NCBI GenBank assembly: GCA_021234155.1 | Contig: JAJEKV010000062.1 | Span: forward strand, 5,799,668 to 5,863,667 | Direction: 5' to 3' | Length of the DNA stretch: 64,000 nt | DNA from: Isoetes taiwanensis | Lineage: Eukaryota; Streptophyta; Lycopodiopsida; Isoetales; Isoetaceae | In this document: in pieces, positions 28,686-41,141 of the stretch | How positions within the stretch are numbered: position 1 is the first letter of the stretch | How the letters are laid out: each line of letters starts with the position of its first letter | The notes under the pieces: generated by a model | What the model saw: only the letters and a program-made list of their open reading frames with translations | Told to the model about the DNA's origin: nothing | Database searches by the model: none | Position numbers and translations under genes: made by a program

Positions 28686-29610
28686 AATGTTGGCCCCCCC
28701 CATAAGTGACGAATTTATGAGGGGGCCTCTTAATGAGTTAAGATTTGGCGAACTTAGGGTATTACAGACTTGGCCAAGTGGCCTAAAATGGCCATTCCAT
28801 TAGCATATCTAGTTCTCACTTGGGACCAAATTGGCCCCAAAGTCGATACCACCCAATTAGCAAACATCTAATTGGCCATTCTAACGCCGTAATAGGCAAT
28901 AGAGTGCCACCTTTAAATGGCTTAATCGCGCAGTAGTCCTCAGTAGATAAGGCATCCTATTCAAACCGGCCGTCGCATTTTGCATGAACCTATAATTTGT
29001 GGCCAAATGGCCCGCCGGGGCCACTAAAATTTTCGCTGCCTAGTATAAATAGTATAGCCTAAGGACACTTACAATAACCATTTGCAGTCTCATGTCTAGC
29101 TTTTAAGGGAGAGAATGCAAATACAGTGAATGATCAGAAGTAAACTTTTGGCCACTGCACAAGAGGGAGGACAAAATGAAGTTTGGAATTACCTCTATAC
29201 CAATACTTCGGACCTATATTCCATTTATCAAGCCCTATATGATCACTTTCCTATATCTTTCCTTATCGGACTCTTTAGTGTAAAGGGAGAGTCCTTTTTT
29301 TTTGTTATCATTATTGGTGTAGGAATAACTAGTTATCTGGACCAATAAGTTGGTTATCGATCTACGCCTTGGTCGATAATAAAAAATGTGTGGCCTCGGT
29401 TGTACATCCTCAGCCAAATATTTAGCAAATATCCGCCTCGACGATAGGTTTATTATGCATCAAATATTAGGCCTCTGGACGATAGCCTCGCTCATATTTT
29501 TAGTTATCAGCCTTGGCTAGACTAATAACCTTAAACGCCATCGATCCGAAATTGACTCCTTATCAAGCTTGTCCGACTTTTGGTGTTTGCAAAGTGAAGG
29601 TGCACTAGCG
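28686..29610 (+). mobile_element. Possible solo-LTR-like block
   Basis: The block starts with TGTTGGCCCC, contains a TATA box (TATAAATAG at about 29044-29052) after a run of repeated TGGCC phrases, and continues with a CGATCTACGCC / CGATAAT-rich segment, an organisation common in plant LTR promoters. I could not find a matching second LTR, a primer-binding site or a target-site duplication, so this is a tentative reading. Confidence 0.25.
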
Positions 29611-29764
29611 AAGTGGTCATATACTAGACACATCCATTTTACACAGGTGAACTGATCATAATATCAAATTGAATACACATCCAGTTTACAAACGAACATA
29701 TGGGATGCTATGCACTTCCAAAATTAGCGGGATTAACCCATTATTCTCACCATGTACTCTGAGG

Positions 29765-29868
29765 TGGAGTTTCTCAATTAGTTTTAAACAGATTGGTATT
29801 AGTAGCCACAGTTTATGTGGAGTCCCTCAATTAGTTTTAAACACATTGGTATCATACGCCACAGTTTA
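29765..29868. repeat. 52-bp tandem duplication
   Basis: The phrase CTCAATTAGTTTTAAACA is found at 29773 and again at 29825, each followed by ATTGGTAT and CCACAGTTTATGTGG. This gives two adjacent 52-bp units with a few substitutions. Confidence 0.85.
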
Positions 29869-29869
29869 T

Positions 29870-31190
29870 GTGGATGGTTTCCTTAATATGCGACTCACAC
29901 GAGAGTTTACAGCACAGGGGCTATTTTCAGCTGCTAAATGTTTTCCTCCCCGCAATGCGCCATGGATGGCGCGACAACTGAAACTCTTGAATAGGGTTGA
30001 GACTTTTATTTTCAGCACTGAATCGTCCAATTTTCAGCTGGCCCAATGATATTTCCCCATGTGAGTCACCCATAAGTGATATGCAAGTAAAATTACGAAC
30101 AATAATACGGACATGGTATGGGGTCTTAGTCTTAGAGTCATACATCTTCAAGAAATGACTTTGACTATGCTAATGAGAGATAGCAGATGGTAGAACCACA
30201 AGCAACAAAGAGTTCAGGAAATTATAACGTCGCAGCTTTGTTCCACATGTTTCTGTTGTGAAGAAATAATCCTCTCCTATATAATAAAAAACGGCTAAGA
30301 AAGCGCCATGTAGCGTGATCTTGGCACTCCATGTAGAAACCACTCTTGGAATTCTAAAACTGTCTCGATTCTTCCATGGGCTTCGATTAAAGCTTCTAGA
30401 GGGATCTGGTTCCATCTTTGTGTGCATATAAAACAAAGGAACAGGCTGTTCTGCACATATCTTCTTTTTCCTCTACATTATAAGCGTTGATTTTTTTTTT
30501 TTTTTATTTTTTTTTTTTTGCTATGGCTTTTGAATGGTATGGCAGGGCTTGCGTTTGAGTTCTGGCGATTATTGCTTCATATTGTCTTTGTACAGCAATG
30601 AGCCAAACCTCTCCTATTTCCTTCTTCATTCAAAGCTCTTGAGATGCACGCGCAGGTCGTAGGAGCAAATCGGTTTGGTGCATGGCTCTTGCAAATAGGT
30701 TTGGTGCATGGCTCTTGCATGCAGATCTTTTATTTTTTCTTTTACTTTTTGTCATGTACTCCATAGAAGGACTGGTAAATGGTCTCTTTAGGAATCAGAT
30801 CATTTGGAAATGAAAAAAAGAAGGTTGGGGTAAAGGAAGGCTCCGCCGGAAAGGAGATGGCATCACTGTGATCCACAAGTCCACGACGCTACTCCTTTCC
30901 CTTTTCAGATTCCTCTGATCATCAGAGCGCAGACATGGCTGGGTGTCGCAATAGCCAAAATCGGCTAAAGTTAGCAGGTAAAACCTTAAATAAAACACTG
31001 TCAAATCTTAGACTATAAGCTGCAGTTTGATGCATATGTGCTCATCCAATTCAATTTACAATTTTGCATTTCAATTTTACAGCAACCAGTGGTACCACTG
31101 GATGTCAGATGATCATGGTGTATTTCTATCTGATGCTCTGTTTTGAGGTACTTGAGAGTTTCAACAATAGTGTTCATCAAAGATGATAGA
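29870..31190. other. Intergenic stretch, no gene seen
   Basis: Contains a long T-rich tract at about 30487-30520 and no family-like open frame. Two short adjacent phrases around AATAGGTTTGGTGCATGGCT (30670-30720) are a small tandem repeat. Confidence 0.4.
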
Positions 31191-32212
31191 TACATTGCAT
31201 CATGGTGTTTGCTGCAGATTGATTTACATCTCTGTAAGAGCGTATTGACAGAATAGTTTTCAGGAAAAAACATTTCAAAAATCGTAAGTTCAAAAGCAAG
31301 CATATACTTGAGTAAAAGAATTAATGAATGGGTTCCCTATAAAAGGTGCGATGAGTTTTGTATGACATTCTTGCCTTTACAAAATTAATTAGCATAATAA
31401 GTTGCATGAATTTGTGTTATTGTATTTTTTGCTTGGCAATTTACACAGGGTTTTGAGCAAAAAATGTTGATTTGCTATAGCTTTACATTGCATTGCAACT
31501 GTGATAATTTCAATTTAGATGATATCAATTTAGATAAGGGTTTATTTTATGCTTTTACATCTTTCAGGGCATTAATTCATCTACACATGGTGTTATTACG
31601 GTGGCCTAGAGAAAGATATTGACAGCCTACGAATTTTCTCCCTTGAATCAGAAATGATGGAACGATCTCGATTCAAAGATCTTCAATTGATTCTTATTGT
31701 TAGTCTCCTATTCTGGAGTAAGTACATTGTGCTGCAGGTTCGTGCTCCTATGGCATCTTTTTGTGCTCACACAGTTAGATGAGACATGTAAATTTTGTAC
31801 TTTTTCTCTAATTAATAAACTTTTTTACTTTCGTCCTTCAAAAAAAAAAATTTAGATAAGGGACTGATATGCATTTTGTGTGCCTTGCCATTAACATAGG
31901 GCAATAAGGATGAATCTTGCACTCCATGCTACACAAGATTTAAAACGTCTAATATTCTTTTGAATCATGTTAGTTCACTTCTCTGCCAGCTATAGAATAA
32001 GCTCAGGTTTGTCACTTAGGCATGCTTTTTTTAGCCATTCCTTCTTGCACACAAACATGTAATCCTGTAAGAACTTGCTGTTATGATGTCCATTATGTTT
32101 TGGTCTTGGGCGTGAGTTATAAATCATGCTTCTCACATTTGTGCTGTAAAGAAACGAAGTTTAATAAAACTAGGATGAACTGATGATTTATGAATATTGG
32201 TCTTGATAGGTA

Positions 32213-32923
32213 CAAGATAGAAATGGGGTCGTCTAAATTTGCTGGCGTGCAATCTGGTGATGCCACGTGGCACTTCACTACAACGCGGAATGGAAGTCGG
32301 GTGGACCCATTCCGCGTAACCGACTGGGTAGGTTATTTTTTAGGGTTGCGCTTAGGGTTCTGCTTAGGATTCTTTGCCGCATTTTTTTTCACGGTTGTTC
32401 TTCTATCTCTGTTAAAAGATCTCTACAAATGCATTCAGGGTTGTTCTCTGCTAAATGCGAACTTCGATCTCTGCTAAAAGATCTCTTCAGGGTTGTTCTT
32501 CGATCTCTGCAAATGCAAAGTTCGCACCAGTTCTTCTTCGAGCTTTGCAAGCAAGATCTTTGAGCAGTTCTCCAAGCAGATGCGATCAGTTCTTCGAGCT
32601 TTGCAAGCAAGATCTTCGAGCTCTGCGATCAATTCTTCAAGCAGATGCGAGCTCAATAGTTCTGGAGCTCCACAGTCCTTTGCAGCTTATTATTTCCGTC
32701 GTTGTTTGCTCTGCAGGGCATGTAAGGTAGCAAGCCAGAAGTAGAGACCTAGCCAAAAAACTCAGCTTTTAAAAAAATCTCCAAAATCTTGCTCAGAAAA
32801 CTTCCCCACCTGCAAAATCTTGCTTAAATCTTGCTGAAAAGCCTCTCAGAAACTCTGCAATCTCTTGCTGATCTTGTAAAACTCTGTTTTTCCCCTTGAA
32901 ACGACTCCCCCATTTCTATTTTG
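32213..32923. mobile_element. 711-bp MITE with terminal inverted repeats and TA target site
   Basis: The left end reads CAAGATAGAAATGGGG then TCGTCT; the right end, reverse-complemented, reads CAAAATAGAAATGGGG then GAGTCGTTT. Both ends are flanked by TA (32211-32212 and 32924-32925), the target preference of Tc1/mariner-type elements. No transposase is encoded. The interior (32395-32690) is built from repeated phrases such as GATCTCTGCTAAAAGATCTC and GAGCTTTGCAAGCAAGATCT. Non-autonomous status and superfamily are inferred from ends and target site only. Confidence 0.6.
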
Positions 32924-32925
32924 TA

Positions 32926-32996
32926 GGGGAATGGAGGTCAATCCTCCATTATCGATTTTGCAGGTACCGGGAATGGAGTCCTAACCTCCATTCCCC
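32926..32996. repeat. Inverted repeat next to the MITE
   Basis: GGGGAATGGAGGT (32926-32938) pairs perfectly with ACCTCCATTCCCC (32984-32996). The 45-bp interior also holds TCCTCCATT and GAATGGAG, so a nested hairpin is possible. Confidence 0.85.
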
Positions 32997-33705
32997 TATA
33001 CATTGCATCATGGTGTTTGCTCCATGTTGATTTACACCTCTTTTAAAGTGTATTGACAGTATGGTTTTTAGGAAAGGATTTCAAGAACCACAGGTTCAAA
33101 AGCATATATTCGAGCAAAAGAATTGAAGAATGGGTTCCCTATAGAATTGAGAATGGGTTCCCTATAGAACATGCAAGGATGTTTGCATATAAAGACATTA
33201 TTGCTTTCACAGGCATACTTTTTTTAACCAATCCTTTTTTATCTTTTAACCTTTTTTTTTTCTCTTTAAAGAAATGAAGGTTAAAAAGACTAAGATGAAA
33301 TAATGTTTTATCAATCTTGGTCTTATATTATTCTTTGATGTAGTATATTTTCTCTGCACTTTTTAAACTTCTAAGAAAGAATCGAAATAGGGAGGAATGA
33401 CGTGGCAAAAACAGCCACACCTTTTAGGTTGAATGTTCGCACAAAAATGCCATCCATATGGTGGTCTAAGAATGCAACAATAATTCCATGAACACATGAA
33501 AAATAATCACAAGGCAACTTTAGAAGGTTTGAAAAGGAAAGGGGCCATCCGTTAGGGTGGCTGCTTTTCTAGTACACATTATAGAGCAGGTCGAATTTAC
33601 ATACAGTGACATCTGAGCAATCGTTGACATCGAGAACTGGTCAGAAGATCATACTGTGACATCGGGAACAGGTCGAAAACTGCAAACGACAAACAGATCG
33701 GAGAG

Positions 33706-34065
33706 ATGAGTAAGCGGTCTTCAGCAAAAAAAGGAGATCCGGAGGAGGAAGATATGCTTCGAATCCTGACCTCAGAGCTCCAGGCAGCCAGAGAAGAAAT
33801 TAGATTGTTGAGAGAGGAAATGCAAAAGCAAAGGAGATAGGAAATGAAGTGCTTGAAACAGGGTGTTCATGAAGTAAAGGGTATTGTGGAAGATATCCAA
33901 GAGAATCAAGAGGAAAATCAAGAGGATGTAGGTTCTGAAGAAATGAGTCAGGAACAAATGGTGACTAAGATCACTTCCAATATTGAAGCACATATACAGA
34001 ACTTATTTGCACAGGAACAAGAAAGAATTGCAGAACATGAAGAGCGGACAGCCGTAGCAAGGAAT
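33706..34065 (+). pseudogene. LINE ORF1 N-terminal coiled-coil part, interrupted by the LTR element
   Basis: An ATG at 33706 opens a charged frame with heptad-like Leu/Ile spacing (LRILTSELQAAREEIRLLRE) typical of the coiled-coil N-terminus of LINE ORF1 proteins, which bind element RNA. An in-frame TAG stands at 33838-33840, after which the same frame continues (MKCLKQGVHEVKGIVEDIQ ... QEQERIAEHEE). The frame ends exactly where the LTR begins (34066). The RRM-like C-terminal part of such an ORF1 lies on the same strand at 53.45 kb, so the two are probably halves of one gene separated by the 18.6-kb insertion. Coiled coil and stop are seen; the pairing is inferred. Confidence 0.6.
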
Positions 34066-34762
34066 TGTGACGCCCTTTACTGTGATACCGCAGCACTCAC
34101 CGTGATACAAACAGAGTTCATCCTCCATACCAGCTCCATGTCGATATAGGGCCCTCCACATATCATCGCACCTCGCAACGAGTCCCAAAGTGGGAAGAGT
34201 GAAGGGGTCATTTTACCCCGCCTCCCTCGTGGTCTACCTAGTCTGCAAGCGTAAACATACATATCAAGACATAACATCATCACATATCCACCTCGGCGGG
34301 TGGTACATCAACATCCGCATAGACAAAGATCAAAGACAATACATATGGGTTCCTACCCAAGGCTCGCACTCAGGGATGACCGACGCTTTGGGTCTCCGTG
34401 AGTTCATTGCGCATGTAATCATGACAATGGATTTGGCTGGCATGAGAACATGGCATAGGGTTGTCCACTCCATCCGCCTCCCCCCACACACTTTGCGTGT
34501 AGGTTGAAGAGTGTTGGGACCTCGACCAGAAGCCTCACGGGATGCATAGCCAAAGGGGCTATTCCCGGGTTGCATCTCCCCGCCCGATGGGGGGCGTGTA
34601 GGGATCACTCCCACCGTAGATCTCCATGCCGACTAAGGTGACTAGAGGGCCACCGCCTCTTATTCGACTTAACCCAATCGAAAGTGAACATCACTCCACC
34701 TGGTGTCGAGCCCATGCCTTACCCACACGCAGCGGGGTGCAAGCCATTAGACCTAGTCTACA
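34066..34762 (-). repeat. 3' LTR of the Gypsy element
   Basis: On the minus strand it begins TGTAGACTAGG and ends GGGCGTCACA, giving TG...CA termini. It aligns along its whole length with 52035-52715, with many small differences. Confidence 0.85.
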
Positions 34763-34783
34763 TTTTCTCCCCACCTTAAATTG
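34763..34783 (-). promoter_or_regulatory. Polypurine tract for plus-strand DNA priming
   Basis: On the minus strand AAGGTGGGGAGAAAA lies directly before the TG of the 3' LTR, the expected position and composition. Confidence 0.75.
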
Positions 34784-35660
34784 ATGCCGTCCGCAAAGAT
34801 CGTGGTTCTCCCCACTTGGGATCTTCTTAACCCGCAATCAACTTGATGCATACGATATACTATTATCATAGTTACACATTTATTATGATTACCTTGAGGT
34901 AATATTTTTAGAATATTATTATACTATTATTCAATCAAATACTTATCAATTGCATGTCATTACAACAATTATCCATTAGTTTTACTTATCATAATGTTTT
35001 AGTTTATCAATATATACAATTATTCTCTCGAGGTACTTTTTCATTCCTTGCAACACATTACAACAAAATTTGTGTTGTAAGTCTTCGTAGCTCACCTCCT
35101 AGCCCCTCCTGAGCGCCCATTGGCCTCAGAGGTCAACACTACGCTAGTACCATTTTTAATTATTTATAAATTTGGTTATAAGGAACCACCCCAACTATCT
35201 ACATGTAGGAAGAGGATGCTTCTTCCATCGTGGGTCGGAGACAAATACCTATAATGCCTATATGGCTTCATGCCTACACCTTTAGTTGTCCAAATGGGAG
35301 GATAGGGTCCTTCACAGATATATGGGGCGGAAGGATAGGGTCCTCCCCGTAGGCATTGACTAGAGGTGCTTTTCCTATCAATGCATTCCCGAATGACCTC
35401 TTATCTTCGAGGTCGCCTACTCCGTGGGACAGAAGTAGACCTTTCAGCGAACCGCGGTCATGCCTACATTGACATTACATCAAGGCCCCAGAGATCACCG
35501 TAGTGATCTCATCATCGGTAACAACGCATGCAACCCATACCTCATAGGTTGCATGCGTAGATTATACTTAACTATGCAAGCTATAATTCTACACAGTTCG
35601 ACATGCCTGAGCCGATTTCTTCGGAGATGACCTTGCTGTCCCATTGCTCCATAAACTGTG
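34784..35660 (-). other. Non-coding tail between pol and the 3' LTR, with hairpin
   Basis: About 880 bp without an open frame. It includes a perfect 12-bp inverted repeat (ACGCATGCAACC at 35524-35535, GGTTGCATGCGT at 35547-35558, 11-base loop). Positions 34860-35100 are AT-rich and the rest is mixed. Confidence 0.6.
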
Positions 35661-35664
35661 GGTA

Positions 35665-36372
35665 CTACTTTATCAGATCTCTTTTAAGTACCCATGTCGC
35701 ATCTTCCACCGGCAAGTGTTTCCACTTGACCAAGTATTGGAGAAACTCCGATCTCCTTGTTTTCTTGAATGCTTTATCAAGAATTAGTTCTGGAACTATT
35801 TCTATCTCGCTTCTTCTCATCATTTCCAACATCGTTGGAGTGTCCAGGACTTCATCTGGATTGGGAGTGTGCTTCTTCAGCAAACTCACGTGGAAGACTT
35901 TGTGGATCTTTAAGTGTGCTGGCAAGTCTAGCTTGTAGGATTGGTTACCTACTCTTTGTATTATTCTGAAGGGTCCAGCCCACCTTGGAGCAAGCTTCTT
36001 ACAATTTCCGATGCGGAGCTTAGCCTGCTTTACCTTGATCTTGAGCCATACGTCATCTCCAACTTGGAACTCTCTGACTGTCCGATGCTTGTCGGCGATG
36101 CTCTTTTGCCGACTCCTTGCTGCGAGGAGATACCCTCGAACTTCTTCCACGAGCTGCTGCATGTCGCCCAACATTTGCTGCGAAACTTCCACTTTTGACA
36201 CAGGGTTGTGCCAAGTGTCTGGAGTTAGGCATTGATAGCCGTAGTTGATCATGAACGGCGACATTTGGGATGATTCCTGCTTGGTGCTATTATATGCAAA
36301 CTCCACCAAGTGAATAAAATCTTCCCACATACCTTGCTTGTTCCAGACATAGTTCCGTAGCATATCCTCCAA
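35665..36372 (-). pseudogene. Gypsy pol: integrase C-terminal region and chromodomain (intact frame)
   Basis: This 235-codon frame is the best preserved part of the polyprotein. Early residues (EFAYNSTKQESSQMSPF) are the end of the integrase core. LAPRWAGPFRIIQRVG and SYKLDLP form the GPF/Y module that binds DNA. LKIHKVFHVSLLK is the conserved linker. EFLQYLVKWKHLPVEDATW is the chromodomain, which directs insertion to particular chromatin. The start shown is simply the first Met after the last frameshift; the integrase catalytic part lies upstream in other frames. The frame ends at a stop after about 30 residues of chromodomain, which is usual. Because the upstream domains are broken the protein is not made as a functional unit. 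Confidence 0.85.
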
Positions 36373-36379
36373 TATTCTG

Positions 36380-39300
36380 TTGGTACGCTCCGTTTGCCCA
36401 TCCGTCTGGGGATGATAGGCCGTGGCTCATGGATAGCTTCGTCTCAATCGCTATAAGAGGTCCCGCCAAAAGGCACCGATGAACTTCGGATCTCTGGGCC
36501 GGAGATAATTTCCCTTGGCATACCATGGAGCCCAAGATTTCTTTGGTGAAGAGCTTTGTTGTATCCATAGTCGTGGTCCGGGGTCCCGCAAGGCACAAAA
36601 TGGGCCATCTTCGACAACTTGTCGACCACCTACCATCAAGGCATCCTTCCTCTTATTGTTCTTGGAAGCCCCGCTATGAAGTCCATGCCGACGACCTCCC
36701 ATTTAGCCGCTTGGCACCGCTTAATGGTTCCAATGCACCCGAATTCGGTTGTTCTCGCTTCGCTTGTCGACATAGCCGACATTCCTTGATGTGGCGAAGC
36801 TACCGCTTCTTCATTCCCGCCAATAGTAGCTGCTACGCACTTTGAAGTATGTCTTCACGAATCCCCGCGGGCCAGCTATTGGGTGTTGTGGGTGTCGTGG
36901 AGGATCAACTTTCTTACTCCGATGATTCAGCATGCACAACTTGTTCTTATGGTACGTAAGGTTACCTTCCTTCTTAAAATTTTTGAAGGCTTCCTCTCCT
37001 TATCCGCTCGCTTCCTTGCACAAGCTTGCCCATACTTTTTGAAGTCCACATCCGCTGGCAAGGTTTCTTCAATCTTCTTCCCGAAATCGCCGGAGAGCGC
37101 CGAATTGCATTGCAATGCACTCTAGTTGTCAGCGATGCCTTGAAAGTGCATCCGCTACCACATTAAGCTTCCCGGGCTTGTAGACTATGTCAAAGTTATA
37201 CCCTTCGAGAACTCCATCCACCTTCGCCGCCCAAAGTTAAGGTGTGGTTGCGTGAATACATATTGAGGCTCGTGATCCGCGGTCCAATTGGAACTTCCTT
37301 CCTAAGAGGTAGTGCTCTAGATTCTTAACGCCCGACAACCGCAAGCAATTCCCCGATCGTGGCCGTAGTGGCGTCTCTCGCATCGCTCATCTTCCTGAGT
37401 CATACGCTATTACCCGCTTTTGCATGAGCACCGCACTGCGGGCTATCTTACTTGGCGCCCTCAGTCGCCACTAGCTTGTCCTTCTCCCTCGTCCGGCAGG
37501 TCAAGACGGGCGGTTGTCAAAGCTTCCTTCAACAATTCAAATCCTGCTTGGGCTTTCTTAAGCCAATGGTCTCGGCCTAATTTTTCACCTTTTCCGCCTT
37601 CGCAAGTCTGTTAGTGGGTTGCTATCTTTGGGCGTTCTTCACAAACTTTGTAATACCCTCGCTAGGCCGAGGAAACTTCCGACCTCGTGGACGTTCTTTG
37701 GTACCGCCATTGAATCATCGCTTCAATCTTGGCGATCCGCCGAGATTCCTTCGCTGGAAATCACATGACCGGTGTTCCACCTTTCTCTCAAGGCGGCGTC
37801 ACTGACAATTTGGCATACAACCGATGCCTCTTCAACTTCTCGAAAGCACCTTTCTACGTGTTGTGCATGTTCTTCAATGGATCTGCTATACACCGTAATC
37901 GTCGCCGAAGAACACTATCACGAAAGGTGTCCAAGAATTCTTCGAAGATGTCGCTCATGAGTCTCATGAACGAAGCTAGGGCATTTGATAGCCAAATGGC
38001 ATTACCGCGGAACTCGTAATGCCCATACCGGGTCCTCGGCGCCGCTTTGTGGATGTCTTTTTTCTTTATCCTGATCCGGGTGGTAACCTCGACCTTTAGG
38101 TCGATCTTTTGGAGAAGACCTTTGCCCCTTGAGCTGATCCATCAAGTCGTCCGACCCGGGGTGCGTGCTTGTTCTTGATGGTGTGCTTGTTTCAATTGTC
38201 TGTAATCTATGCACATCCTCAAGCCGCCATCCTTTTTCTTGACAAAGAGGATGGGTGCCCCAAATGATGAGACGCTAGGTCTAATGAAGTCTAGGTCGAA
38301 AGCAATTCTTGTAATTGTTTCTTTAGTAGCTCCGGGCCATTCTGCCATTCTATACCTGAGCCTTGCTCGTCGGCTTGGTTCCTGGTTCGAAAAGCTATCT
38401 CGCGACTCGACTCCGTAGAAGGAGGAAGTTGCTCGATCTCATCCGGAAGAGATCGTGGAACTCCGCGATCAAGTTGGCTATTTGCTTGGGCAACTTGCTG
38501 AGCACTTTGTCTTCCTTGCTTTCCTCCTCACTCGGGTTCTTCAATCTCAAGTTTGAAGATGTATGCTACCGCCGCTTCTTGATTAACTTGAGCAGCTTCT
38601 TAATAGACATACACCGCATGATGGGAGCAACTTTTTACCTCGTGATCTCAATAACTTTGCCGCTTCCGGGCGCCAGAGGGTCACCTTCCGCTTCCACGCC
38701 AATGATGGCCCCTCGCTGGTCCAAGGTACTCCATTCCTATTATCAGTCGTGATTTGTCGATGCCCATTACTTCGCCTCCCATCGATATTAATCCCCGCAA
38801 GTCAATGTCGAAATTTATCATCTTCCCCGCCGCTTGTCTTATTGTTCGGCCGCCAAGATTACGGGCCTTGGCTTGGACTTTAAGGGTTTCAACTTCAACA
38901 TGTCGACCATCCTTGGGAAAGCTTAAGTTGTGGCTACTTCCCCGAAGTCTATTAGGACTGCGGAAGGACTTGGTTCCGCCTTCCCTATTGTGGAAATTAC
39001 TTATACCGATTCTCTCGCATGTTCTCAGATCTATAAACAAAGAAAGATGTGGCACTCACCCTCAATATAATCGCTACGCCTCGGCCATTGCCGCCGACCG
39101 GAGTGTCCCATCCACTCCAACTCGCTTAGCTACCGAGCTCATGACGGCGGGGCACTTCGCCGCTTCGCGGGCTCCTGGCCGGAAGCATCCGGGCAAAGCC
39201 GCTTCTCCATACACTCCCCGCCTCTTTCTTTGGGCATTGCTTGTAAGAAGGATCGCGACCGCTTTTGAGTAGTTCGACCTTCCCGCGCTTGTCCTTGAAG

Positions 39301-40360
39301 GACACCTCGCTTCCTTTCCCCTTTGTCTCCCCGGGTTGCCATTATATGGGGATTTTGTAGACTTGGGCTTGTCGCCCTAGGGCTATAACTCCCTGTCTTT
39401 GCCTCTATCCCCCGTTAGTACTACGGCTGCCACTATTCTCGAGGCCCCCATCCTTGCAAGCTGATTGCTTTTGATTCTGCTTCGATAATTCCTTGGGGTC
39501 TATTGCCCTTACAAGCTTGCGTGATCTCTTCGCTCGGGGCCCTTCAATGTAGCTCTCCATCAAGCTTTTCACTCCAACTTCGCACATACAGCCTTAGTCT
39601 CATGAACTCCTCGTACTTCGCGACTTGTTTTGTACCCTTTGCCGCAACCTCGTGAAACCGCCGTGATCATGTTGACTTGTGTTCCCGTGGAACGTGAATG
39701 GCGCTTTGAAGGCTTTAGAAAATTTCTTGAATCTGCACCCATCTCTCGCTTTAGCCATGGGCCTTGGCATAACCCTTCCACCGTGATGCGCGTCCTTTCA
39801 AGTTGGCTGCCACCCCGCCTTGTCCTTGTCTTTCATCCCAGATCGTTCGTCATACTTCGCCATCTCGTCGAGCCATGCCTCTCGCCTAAGCCCGACCGTT
39901 TCTCACCGAATTGTTCAAGCTTCCGAGCCTTCCATACATTGCCCAAAGGCTGAAGTCTACCTTCTTCTCGTAGTCTAAGGCCTTAGTGTCCTTCTCGTTC
40001 ACTGCCTCCACGGTCCGGTACTTGTTTCAAATTTTTCTGACTCGAGTCCGAGAGCCAGCTTGAGTCGAGGTTTCGCACTAGGGGACCTCCTTATCTTACT
40101 CCTCTTCTTATCCTTCCCCACTTTCGAGGTTTGTTTGCGCCCTACCGATGCTTGTGCCGCTTAGTAGAGCCTTTTATCCGTCGAAGTTCGTCCGCATTTG
40201 CGACATCTCCTCTTCGAGTCATGGGACCATATCCTTCGAACAGGTTTTGAATGGGTCTCTCATGGCCTCCCCGCTTTGTTCGATCGTTTCTGCTCCTATC
40301 TCGCATACACAATAATATAGCCTTACTTGCTAGATTCAGCCATTTTATTGTATTCATGTA
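36380..40360 (-). pseudogene. Gypsy gag/protease-RT-RNaseH-integrase region, many frameshifts
   Basis: Read on the minus strand. At about 38.7-39.05 kb KMINFDIDLRGLISMGGEVM and RLIIGMEYL resemble the protease-to-RT junction. At 38.16-38.35 kb [20 protein letters not shown] then DYRQLK is the RT finger/palm start. At 36.4-36.63 kb MVDKLSKMAHFVPC, LHGMPREIISGPEI and similar pieces in alternating frames belong to the integrase core. RNase H should lie at about 36.9-37.5 kb but is hard to read. The upstream part (39.1-40.36 kb) is arginine/lysine-rich and probably Gag. Frame changes occur every 50-150 bp, mostly from one- or two-base losses, so no polyprotein can be produced. Domain order fits Gypsy (integrase after RNase H). 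Confidence 0.7.
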
Positions 40361-40769
40361 TTTGGGATATATTTGGAACCAAATACAATCAACAAGGTTT
40401 TAAATCTTAGCACAAGATGTTTCTTTATTACATAATATTTTTAGATACAAGTCCTCCCAGATCAAGATTTTAACTACTCTTGAAATCGCTTCTAGGATGG
40501 GTTATCCTCTAAAAATTTCTTAACTTGGGCCGCTCCTACCGAAGGCCCCAAGTTCCTAAGGACATTGGTTGACGCCCCGCCTATAAGGTCTGCCACCACC
40601 TCTACTCATGGGTCGGAGGTGTAGGCCATCATTGTCGCTTAATCTTCCCCGCCCGGGCTCTGTTAGGGCACCTGGCCAAGTCGAAGATGTCAAGTGCCAT
40701 CGCCTTCTTGACTAAGACAAAGATAGTCGACGCTTGCAGCTATTCGAGCATGCATGCCAAAGCCAGAGA

Positions 40770-40794
40770 AACAAGATTGCGTATTAAACGGGAG
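40770..40794 (+). repeat. Left terminal inverted repeat of the nested element
   Basis: Contains ATTAAACGGGAG at 40783-40794 preceded by AACAAGATTGC. It matches the reverse complement of 48217-48241 except at three positions. A near direct repeat, AAACGAGAGCAAA, follows at about 40805. Confidence 0.8.
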
Positions 40795-41141
40795 CAAATC
40801 ATCAAAACGAGAGCAAAGGGAATATTCCTAAAAGATTCCTTTTTTTTACAAAAAAGGGGGTAAAATGAGGTAAAAAAAAGTTGCATGAAATTCAATTTTG
40901 ATCCCCCCCCAAAATGACTAGATTTTTTGTGGAACGAAAGAATTGACTTTTTAAAAGTGACACTTTTCGTGAGCAAGTAGAATGTTCTTGAGTATGTTTT
41001 TATAGAGAAACTCTAATTTCAAAGGATAAAATATTTAACAAGAAATTGAAGTAAAGTATGTAACTGATACTGTAGTATTCTCAAAATTTGAAGATAAAAT
41101 CTTCATATTCACATGCAAAATTTACAGCCTTTTTCTAAGAC

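Larger units (their letters stand above)
31191..33220. repeat. Diverged direct duplication (31191-31345 and 32999-33180)
   Basis: ACATTGCATCATGGTGTTTGCT begins both copies (split here as ACATTGCATC and ATGGTGTTTGCT), followed by GATTTACA, TATTGACAG, GGTTCCCTATA and other shared phrases in the same order. A further match links 32150-32210 (TTGGTCTTGATAGG) with 33270-33330. The copies differ at many positions and by indels. The phrase GAATGGGTTCCCTATAGAA is doubled again in the second copy. The second copy starts directly after an inverted repeat, so insertion events have separated the two. Confidence 0.6.
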